Source: Hyaloperonospora brassicae
Lineage: Eukaryota; Oomycota; Peronosporomycetes; Peronosporales; Peronosporaceae
Length of the DNA stretch: 64,000 nt
Reading direction: 5' to 3'
Assembly: GCA_947650285.1 (NCBI GenBank)
Contig: CANTFL010000090.1
Span: forward strand, 434,001-498,000
The translations under genes were made by a program, and so were the position numbers. This document shows positions 55,433 to 64,000 of this stretch, piece after piece. Positions within the stretch are counted from its first letter, which is position 1. Every line of letters starts with the position of its first letter. The notes beneath the pieces are model-generated. The model worked only from the letters and a program-made list of their open reading frames with translations, made no database searches and had not been told where the DNA came from.

Positions 55433-56780
55433 CACTAAATCACCTTGATTAAATGAAAGAACATCTGCTCTTTCATTCTTGCCAGCTTTTCATTTCTGAT
55501 GATCCACCTCGTGAGTAACTAAGTCCTGCATGAAACGGACCACTGCTTCTTAAGTTAGTAAAAAAATTTGCTGACGATACATTATATTGTTCTGTTTACC
55601 TTTTGCGAACTGCAGAAAGAGCTATCATATCTGTCTGTTCATCAGCAAGGATGTCATCATCCTTGATTAAATATTCGTTGACGATGCTTAAAAATACCAG
55701 CATCGTTAAATAAAATCTGATTCAACAACAGCTTCATCGCTAATATTGCGATAATCTCCATATCTAATTTCGACCTAGTCGATATAGGCATCATACGTGA
55801 CGACGTTTGCGTCGATACGTGGTGGCAAGAGACAGAACGGATCTAGCCCAAGCAAATCCTTCAACTTGTTCAATTGTCACACTTTAGGAGTGTGGGTAGA
55901 CGTGGATGGCTTGAGCCGTTCCCGTAAGATGTAATGCGCTGGGATGAAGCATGCACCAAATTAGATATGGCATTCTCATCATCGGTAGTAATTCGCTCCT
56001 AGCCGAGGAAGTTTATATATGTCCTCCATTTATCTTTTATGAACACATCTTGAACTTTCCGTCTAGTTATATGTGCGGAAATAATCAGGAAGTGACATAT
56101 TTATTTCTTTTCATAACACGAGGAACACTGATTGCTAAAATTTCGTCTTAAATCGAGGGTCTCGATTCGAAAAGTGTCCACAAGGTAATACATGGACGCG
56201 AAATATCGTTCAGATAAAGACCTGCGCTCATCCGCTTGCAGTGAACGACTTAGATTCCTCAGCAAGGTAAATAGTCTCATTGAAACAAACCACGATAAAA
56301 TTATAATATTATAAGTTTGATTGTCTCTAAGAAACCTGAAGACACCGTTTATGGTAACAGACTCCAAACACTCTTACGGGACGGCAGAGGTTGGGATAGT
56401 GCACAGAACGAAGGCCTAAACTTCACCCGTGGACAAATCTCGCACGAACATATATAATTGCGCACAAACTGATACTAGTAGGTACAAATTAAATCACCAA
56501 TTACCGCGAGGTAAGAGTTTTCAAGGCCACAATGCCCAACTATTGGTGCCTCTTGACATTCTAAACATAATGCGCAATCCTAAGGCATTATGATGGGTAC
56601 GGCGACACGAATCGTGTCGTCTGCAACTGCTTTATGGTACGGCAAACCGTTTCGGGTCGTATACCGATTTAAAAAAGGGATAGTATACAGCATGCGAATT
56701 TGACAGGGATTACCGGTAGGCATTTGTGGTTAAGTGATCACGAGATCCAACCGTTGCGTTGAGAGTGAGAGCCAACAGAT
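55190..56780 (-). pseudogene. G3 integrase pseudogene
   Basis: Heavily damaged. Near 56510-56600 the zinc-site region and near 56380-56470 the following C-x2-C-type pair can be read (C-S-C-E-I-C-P). The frame 56101-56367 holds what is left of the catalytic core. The C-terminal segment near 55230-55480 is recognisable only by comparison with G1. Confidence 0.5.
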
Positions 56781-56799
56781 AGCAGGCGTCAGTTATGTC

Positions 56800-57600
56800 C
56801 GATAAGGATTCTGATTGAAAGAATATGTCCTGGAATGGGTGGTTCTCGATCTCGATACGACCTCTCGACCTCGATATGATCTCTCAACCTCGATCTCGAT
56901 CCCTCGATCTCGATTTGATATCACGATCCTCCGATCTTAATCTGGCCTCTCGATTTCGATCTGTTGTATACAAATCGGGTGTGGGTCACGCCAAGGTTCC
57001 AGAGAGAACATACTTGGTGTAAATTACATAGATACAAGGGGGCGAACTATTGAAAGGGAGACGCGTGACTGATAGTCCTACCGATTTGTTAGTTTTTTGG
57101 ATTTGATTGGTTAACATTAAACACAATTAAATTTGCTTTGAAGTACACGTGTCGCTTTCCATTCGAAGTTGGGTTATTGGCCACCCGACGTCAAGAACAT
57201 TGCCTACTTTAATCAAATATATACCTAAATTGTTTGGCTAGGGATTTAGTACTCTCAACATAAAGCCCAACTTCTATCGGACGCAGATAACACGTAACGG
57301 CAAAGAGTGCAAGATCGCTAGACGCTTAAGTGGTCAGAAGGCTCTCGAATCAAGTATCCACATTGGAAATGGCGATCTCTAAATGGATCAATGTGAATCA
57401 TATCGAGCACCTTACAATTACACCTTGAATCGTGTGAAGGTTTCCACGCGGCAGCCCCAATCTCAATCACGGCCAAGCTTGGCATCGACTCGAGTTCACC
57501 TGGAAGAGTGCAATCCGCCCAACCGACGGGTACAAAATGTGAGCGAAGCATTAAACACGGAACCGAGTACCTACTCCGTTAGTCGGTCGGTCGTTCGGGC
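56800..57600 (-). mobile_element. Divergent GATC-rich LTR fragment nested in G3
   Basis: Interrupts G3 between integrase and the RNase H boundary. On the minus strand it shares C-T-R-R-L-G codons (near 57530) and a CTTCTGACCACTTAAGCGTC stretch (near 57340) with the LTRs of the RT-less element. A purine/pyrimidine run with CTCGATCTCGAT repeats lies at 56846-56960. Opposite orientation to the nested copy in G2. Ends approximate. Confidence 0.5.
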
Positions 57601-59150
57601 GCCAAAGGAGAGTTGGGATGCCCCTTTAAAAGATCGAAAGCCACCCCACCACAGATTAGCGTGGGAACTTAATAAGAGCAAGAGTTCCTTATCTCCTGCG
57701 TATACCTTTTGCACGTCGTCAAGTAAAGGCGACGACGGTACACTATCCGAGAGTGCTGCGACAGTGGGCAATATCTCACTGTTGCTGATCGCCGTCAACT
57801 CAAAACCAGACCGATGCGAGAGAGCGTCAGAGATGAAGTTGAGTTATTCTGTTCTATACTCCACGGAGAAGCATACTTGGCGAATAAAGACAACTATCTC
57901 GCCATTCTTTGCGAAAGATGTGGACTTTATACGGCCGTGCGTTTCTACGCATGGTCCGAATAGTCGATAAATGGTCTTGATTTATAATATATACGCGAAA
58001 GATAGCCACTCTACATTTTATAACGAAAGGTTCCTTATTGACTGCGTAATTTCGTTTAGCTGGGTGCAGCTGACGCGATTGAGAGCAGACGACTAGGTCC
58101 GCACCGTCTGTGTAGTATTGCATCAACTCACAGCTGATTGCAGCTGACGCGTCTGATAGCAGACAACATAAAATTGTCTGTACTGATCTGAAATTGCCAA
58201 GATGGGCGATTGAATCAAGTTTCTTTGATACATTCAAAGGAGCGCTGACGATTAGCGCTTTATGTCCGCTTCACATACCTTCTTGAGTAAACAAGAAATC
58301 TGAGCAGTCATCTCGGAGTAGTTGCGCGAGTACCTGTGTCAGTACGCCACTAAGCCAAGGGACTTGCGAAGTCCCTTGACATCGACGGGCACATGCCAGT
58401 CGGTAAACGCCTTGATCGTTTCGGGATCGTAAGGTACACCGTTTATACTTACGATGCACCTTAGTAGTGGTATTTCGCTAGCCGCGAATATACACTTCTT
58501 GAGGTTGGCGTACAACTTATGCTTGCGCATAAGTTGAAGAACCTGACGAACGTGAGTTCTGTGAACTTCAACGTCCGTCTTTCCGTCCATAGCCCGGCTA
58601 TGGACGAACACATCGTCGAAGTAACTCGGTGACAAATCACGCACCGGTCTCAACAGATTTGTAACACATCTTTTTAACTTTCTTGGCGCATTTCTTCGCT
58701 CTTGTGGAATAACAAGCCACTCCCACAGCATCCCGCTGGGGTACTCACTGCCGTGAGCGGGATGACCCGTTCACGTATGATGATCTGGTACAAGATATCC
58801 ACCAGATCCATGGACTAGGAGATATATATCTAGATATACCATTTGTGTTTACGTATTTCCTCGGAATCGGCGTCTCAGCCACAATCGTTGCAGCCTTCGA
58901 CTCGTTAAATTCAGGCAAAGTCTTTCATAGTCATGTGGCCTAATCCCCACGAAGGCCGAAGAGCTGTGAGGGGAAGTTAATATCCTCATATGGCCCGCTG
59001 CAAATCAATAAGGGATGCATCTGTTGACCTTTGGCACTTATTCACGATGCCGTGGCACTGCTGCATATTACAGTACTTTGATCCCGGTTTGAGCTCGATC
59101 TCGTATCGAGTATTTTTACCCTTCGGCTAATTTCAAGGCAAGATTTTAAG
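57600..59150 (-). pseudogene. G3 reverse transcriptase and RNase H pseudogene
   Basis: Frame 58339-58731 carries W-E-W-L-V-I-P, Y-F-D-D-V-F-V-H and, uninterrupted, the codons beyond the G1/G2 stop, since G3 has AAA where they have TAG. It then continues with L-Y-A-N-L-K-K-C-I-F. Frame 57854-58237 is RNase H (L-L-S-D-A-S-A-A-I-S-C). Frame 57571-57798 is the region after RNase H. Several shifts separate them. Confidence 0.75.
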
Positions 59151-59488
59151 GAACACATCCATATTAAAAATCAATTCCTCATTCAAATAGATTGCGTGGA
59201 GCGACTATCAGGGTGAGATGTCTATCGTTTAACCCGAGTCTTCTCATCAAAGGCACTTTCGTTTATCGATCATCTGCTGGAAACTTGTTCGATCTCAAAA
59301 AATAATGGTGCCGCCCAAACATAGGTCACATGCGCACATTTTCGACTAGTATGCAGATCTGCTCCACCTAGCCACTACGCAGATGATGCAAGGAACGTTT
59401 CGTATTTAGGTTTGGCAATTGAGTTCTCTCCGAAGTTAATTTTGGAGGCACAATAAGATCAAGCGTATAAGCGCCTAAGCCTGATCCA

Positions 59489-60430
59489 TCATGAAATAGA
59501 GACATTCAACGTCTCGGTTTCATCCTGAAAAATCATATCGATATGTTGCTGAGAGTTTACTCTCTCAGCAAGAAACTCTTTGAAAATTCCTTCCACAATT
59601 ACAGGGACCCATAATTCATTAGATTCTCCTGACTGTATCTGTGCAAAAAAAGTCAGGTACCGATCGTCTGAGGTCGACTCTCCAGTCGACTTAGGATAAC
59701 TGGGTTGCCATTTGGTAATATCACGTTTTTTTTCAGGATGTTGCCCGCTAGGAATACATCCATGTCCCGTTTTATTCGACTTATTTGAGTGGTGGGCCTT
59801 CGGCGCTGCCTGTACATCTGAACAGCCACCGGGAGCTTTCAACATAGTGTAGTGATCAGCAACAATGAGGTTTTGTGAAGTCAAGAGAGCGACTGCACCG
59901 CAAGTAAGGCCATCGTACTCACCCGCAAAACATCCATACGCTTGTAAAAATTCCATGAGGTTAATCAGATAGCCATCTGGTGAGCAATCGGCAGTCATAT
60001 ATACGGATCGATGCTGCCAGTTCACCCTTGGCTCGTACCTTCTGAGCCAAGGTCTCCCAGTATGACATCAAATTTGTCATCTAGATATAGCACGATGAAA
60101 TTATCATCGTACTGTTCGCCCTCTAACGTAAATTAGATACCTATTACACATTTTTGACAACGGTTATGAGTGGGCCTGTGGCAAGGCGCAACGCAATCCT
60201 TGTTACAGGGAAATCGCGCTCAACGAACTTAGCCTATGATACTCTAGTGACTGAGAACAAATCAAGCAATTTGACGCCCCAAAGCTAGAGCACGAAACGA
60301 CAAATCTTTTGTCACTTGGAACGTCCTGGCGATGAGTGACACCTTATTATCAAGTGCATAGACATACAGATACTGTGTATCTGGAGCAACTTTCGTCAAG
60401 TGATTTGTAAAATATTTGTATATTGCTAGA
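59489..60430 (-). pseudogene. G3 protease region
   Basis: Codons near 60000-60120 read D-D-K-F-D-V-I-L-G, the second conserved block of the protease, and the codons for the active-site block near 60270 are no longer legible. The 178-codon frame 59489-60025 is open but looks like frame-shifted protease-to-RT linker sequence; it may be chance. Confidence 0.45.
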
Positions 60431-61563
60431 TCAGTAGGGCGTTCCGCCCCGTACTGACCTCAACCAATTTTTTTGGTCTACATTGATGTTGCGGATTTTC
60501 AACAGCATCGGACCTACGCTCATGCCCTTTCTAGCTAATGTATAATCATTACGCTCAGTATTGATTGTTACTGGGCGTGAGGGATTGCATTCAAAAGCTT
60601 GTTGTTTTAATTTCCGACAGCAATCGCACTTCTGCAATCGTTTTTTGATTAAAAAGTTATGTCTCATACTCTCAACATTACAGAGGTCCAATGGATCTGG
60701 AACTCCGCTCTACTGTCGTCTCGCTGAACGATAGGTAGTCGAATTATTTATAGCATGTCTTAAATTTAATTTTATCTGTTTCGCCACTGAAGGGTCTTGA
60801 TCTAGTGGCTCTGATTCCAAACGTAACTAATGGAGCTTATCGGGTCCATTAAGTAAGCCCTGGATAATAACAGGAACTAATACGTGATTTTATGTACTGT
60901 TTTGGCTTTTCTGCAATTCGTGAGGTATCGGATTTTCTGCGAGTAAGCAAACATAACTTCTTTTTCTCGTCTGAGTTTTAAAAGCAAAGCACGAGCCCGA
61001 AATTCGGCTTGTGGCGGCTCAACGATTTTCTGAGCCGGTACTGGTAGGTTTCCAACGATCAAAATGAATATGGGTCGTGGAGCTTGATCTCTTAGTCCCA
61101 ACCCCTCGCGCGTCTGGACAAGATACACTAAGCAAATTGGATTTTATTTCGCCATCGACGATGCGGCGAGCCCTAATGACATCGTATAACTCTACGAATC
61201 ATCTCGACCATAAGTCTTTCTTTATCCTCATGTACTTGAAGATGTCTATCTTTAAGCTTTCAGGACGAGGTGTGTGTGTCGCCTCACCCACAGCAGCATT
61301 AAATTGCTGCTGTCTTTACAACTCTGTCTATTAAGAACCGATTTCTATCAACTGCTTGGCCTGGTAAGAGATTGCTGATGAAACAAGACTACTTTCTCTC
61401 TTTCGGCGACAATTTTTTTAACAAACCTGGATACAGCTGCAAGTTGTTGGTATCTATTAAGCGAATTTATCATGGCGCTAATATTATTTTCACCTACGGT
61501 GAAATAATACGTCCTACCGCACTACATCTGAAGTCACTCAGATGTTTAAGCTTTCACGCATGA
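60431..61563 (-). pseudogene. G3 gag pseudogene
   Basis: Near 61150-61270 codons read E-S-L-K-I-D-I-F-K-Y and W-F-V-E-L-Y-D-V-I-R-A-R-R-I, the capsid-type region shared with G1. Frame 60877-61128 is the continuation, and frame 60431-60691 holds the nucleocapsid (P-L-x-C / M-D-L-C-N-V-E, then C-D-C-C-R-K-L-K-Q-Q-A-F-E-C). In that zinc knuckle the His is Gln. Inactive. Confidence 0.68.
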
Positions 61564-61643
61564 CGTAAAATATCATCTCATTCAGCACGTTTATTTTAAA
61601 GAGGTAGATATGGTCGTTGGACGGACCACAGATTGCTTTAAGA

Positions 61644-64000
61644 TGTAATGAGGCACGTTCTTACTAGATAACTGGTCAGACGTTGAGTTGATAGAACAAA
61701 AGACTGCGTATTCTCGACGTCACATACACGTCGCGATATGAAGCGAGTGGAAGTAATTAAAACAAGTAAGTTCTATTGAAGGAAAAGTCTAACTGTATTT
61801 ACATCTATATGTATTGTCCTTACCCCATTATACTTCAAGCCACGAACATTGATTTGTGCCCTTGCAAGTCTCGAGGTCTTCTCGCGGTGTGCGCTGCCAA
61901 CAGCTGACTGAAGAAGTTTACCTTGACGATATAAAAGGTGGGCGCATTATAAATTATAAACGGAAGACTATCTATGTCCAGCTCTATCTCCAACTGCAGA
62001 TATAAATTATATTAGTCGTTTTTGGGTCGTAATTTGTGTTCGTTTTGACAGATGGCAGAACGACGGGACCGGATTAATACACCGGACATTACTGCTGAAC
62101 ACACCAGTGCATTTTCATTACACGTGATTATTTCATGGCAGCAATGGTGACGCAGCCAGGCCACGTCAATTTGAATAGTACAGAATTAGCCGATCTGAAA
62201 GGCATCCGTAACGAAGCTACTTCACGCTAAATTAGATTAATATTATTATAGGGGCAATTATAAATGTACCTGCGGATTATTACCTAAACCTTGGATAAAT
62301 CATTCTGGTCCTCCATGTGCTGTAGCAGAGCTTCCGCTTGTAATTTGCTACCAAGTGCCTTCCTGTTTGCCGTTTAACGATATTGTGACTATCTTTGGCT
62401 ATATTAAGGACAACCGCCTCCTCAAACTCGTTAACAATACAACAAAACAATCACATACGGAGAAAAAAAGATATCGACCCGCTGTATATTATTTCAACAC
62501 GTACACATACCTGTAGAGCAGCTCCATCTTGATGCTTATGGACGACATTAAATTAAGATCGTTAATTTCACACGTCCCATTTCGCGCCGCCGGTAGCGCT
62601 GATAGCATGGTATTGATGATACAACGAGAGTAGTTGGCGCATCAGTTGTCCACTGCAACGTTGACCAGGCAATTTCTTCGGGGGCGTGCTTGTCATACAT
62701 GGTCACGAAATCGTATGAACAGCCGAACTTTTTTGTTCCGCGATATTGCATAGACGTGTGACGACTGTGGGATCTCCCAAGATGTTTTTTCTGCCAATAT
62801 GTGAAAAATCTGCGCCTAGGACCAATCTAATAGCCGCGGGATACACTAATAGCAAATTCTTGGCGTACAGCGTCCTGCTTCAAAGCTTCGATCGTCGTCT
62901 TTTGATTGTCAAGAGGCCCGACCGATGGAAGCTCTTGACAGATCCATGGGAGATCAACGGTGGCAGAAATCGGCTTAGCATCAACATGGAAAGTAAGTTG
63001 GTTGTTAGCGACGAAAGAATTAGTATCATCGTTACATTTTGTAGCATTGGCAGCAGCAGTAGTGGAGGCGGGTAAAGGAATCATCCTCATGCGTTAGAAA
63101 ACGAAGGATTTCTTATTATTTGACGTGTCTATGTTACCGGTGTATTTCTACTCAGCTTAACCTGTAATGTTCGAGTTGACATGGCATGAATATGATACAA
63201 CCAATTCCATATAAACATCTTGTTTAATGGATAAATGCAGGTGTATTAGGCAATGATTCCAGATATATTTATTATCCCCCAAAGAGACAGTGGTGTAGCA
63301 CCGCGTTCCGCGTCTCGCAATAAATATGAACGTATCATATGTACTTGAAAGTGACAATCCTCTCCCCTGCACCATTTCTAAACGCTCCGCCTAAGCGTTT
63401 GGAAATACACATCAAGATATTCCGATTTAAAGTACTGCGCTGACGTAAAAAAGTTCGATTAAGGTGCATCACAGACGTAAGCCAGATTCGAGTCAAGGAC
63501 CTGCCCTGACCTGATACTAGGGATGTAAGTGACCGACCGATGTCAATTGATCAGGTCTATTTACCATTTAATTGACCTGGTCACTTATCATAAGTGACCG
63601 AAAATGACCCTATATTATACAAAGCATTAAAACGAAAGCGACCAATGCAACCGACGTTCAAATGTCAATTTATACGACTGTTTTGATTTAAACATTTAAA
63701 ATCGAATCTCTGATTCTTCATAAATAAGAATTTATATCAAATTTAGTCTACGTCGTTATCATGTTTCTAATAATTAGGGGCGTTTGAGAGTCTTCTTCCG
63801 CAATTAGTGCTTCTGTCCTGTAGGGTAATCGCACATCTAACATATTTGTGACTCTCTCTAGAGGATGGGTCTGGACATATTTCATACCAATGTCATCTAG
63901 TTTTCGAAATGGCACTTATACCTTCTGCGGGATTGTTTACACGGGTAAAAAGGCTAATCGCACGCTTGTGCACCTCGCCAACGCCTGCGATAAATTTCTG
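61644..64000. other. AT-rich unassigned region at right end
   Basis: The first 200 bases may be the eroded G3 5' LTR. Beyond that only small frames exist (62746-63075 plus, 62827-63090 minus), overlapping each other and without a recognised domain. A TATAAAAGG sequence occurs near 61931 but no gene clearly follows. A possible transposon terminus is listed separately at 63519. Confidence 0.4.
63519..63612 (+). other. Possible hAT-like terminus with subterminal repeats
   Basis: ACTAGGGATGTAAGTGACCG resembles the TAGGGATGTAA start of some hAT elements, and AGTGACC occurs again, in both orientations, at 63580-63600 (GGTCACTTATCATAAGTGACC). The other end is not in the window, so this is only suggestive. 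Confidence 0.3.

Larger units (their letters stand above)
53052..61643 (-). mobile_element. Gypsy G3: old Ty3/Gypsy copy, minus strand
   Basis: On the minus strand the same gene order as G1 and G2 can be traced: gag (60431-61560), protease (59990-60300), RT (58339-59150), RNase H (57854-58237), integrase (55900-56780) and its C-terminus (55190-55560). The broken 3' LTR lies at 53052-53397, and the 5' LTR should begin at 61644 (TGTAATGAGGCACG) but decays beyond recognition. It is the oldest of the three, with many stops and an insertion in the middle. Confidence 0.82.

Noticed and set aside
59489..60025. 178-codon open frame in G3 as a separate gene
   Set aside because: It lies in the protease-to-RT interval of an old Gypsy copy and reads as shifted element sequence.
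1..64000. CRISPR arrays, rRNA or tRNA genes, bacterial operons
   Set aside because: No regularly spaced short repeats, no rRNA-like blocks and no cloverleaf were noticed; gene content is eukaryotic retrotransposons and oomycete-type host genes.

Overview
Organism: this is eukaryotic DNA, most likely from an oomycete (Phytophthora or downy-mildew type). The window is almost entirely transposons. Their Ty3/Gypsy, LINE and tyrosine-recombinase proteins have the layout I know from oomycete repeats, and a single RXLR-type secreted effector gene (24967-25470, minus) sits in a short island between them. I see no rRNA, tRNA, CRISPR array or bacterial operon. Only two host genes can be supported: the effector, and a multi-pass membrane protein gene cut in two by a LINE. 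Layout: (1) 1-6441, a decayed LINE (LINE-1, plus strand: endonuclease, RT, RNase H). Its own 3' half recurs as an almost perfect 1.56-kb inverted copy at 1-1555. (2) 7577-15319, a Gypsy element (G1, minus) with 442-bp LTRs, then a related solo LTR at 15345-15812. (3) 16833-23244, a host membrane-protein gene interrupted by LINE-2 (18180-23091, minus), with a 15-bp target-site duplication that leaves the two gene halves in the same frame. (4) 23245-27868, sparse sequence holding the effector gene. (5) 27869-36860, an LTR retrotransposon with 1.8-kb GATC-rich LTRs. It has gag and an integrase tail/chromodomain but no visible reverse transcriptase. (6) 37126-38610, a decayed Crypton-like tyrosine recombinase (minus). 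(7) 39303-48287, a second Gypsy element (G2, plus) with a perfect 5-bp duplication, itself carrying a divergent GATC-rich LTR insertion. (8) 48400-49370, a gag fragment of another element. (9) 49670-53051, a truncated copy of the RT-less element, fused to the broken LTR of a third, old Gypsy copy (G3, minus, 53052 to about 61650), which has its own nested insertion. (10) 61650-64000, AT-rich unassigned sequence with a weak hAT-like terminus. How the parts relate: G1, G2 and G3 belong to one chromodomain-containing Gypsy group. In sense order they show gag, zinc knuckle, aspartic protease, RT with a YFDD box, RNase H, integrase, an acidic linker and a chromodomain. On the opposite strand, between integrase and 3' LTR and partly opposite the chromodomain, G1 and G2 share a readable reading frame of roughly 400 codons ending in a coiled coil, with traces in G3. 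This antisense frame is my best candidate for an undescribed component. The RT-less element appears to be a deletion derivative that has multiplied, so it probably relies on enzymes supplied by a relative. Most element genes carry stops and frameshifts. All calls come from reading the sequence by eye; no database search was run.
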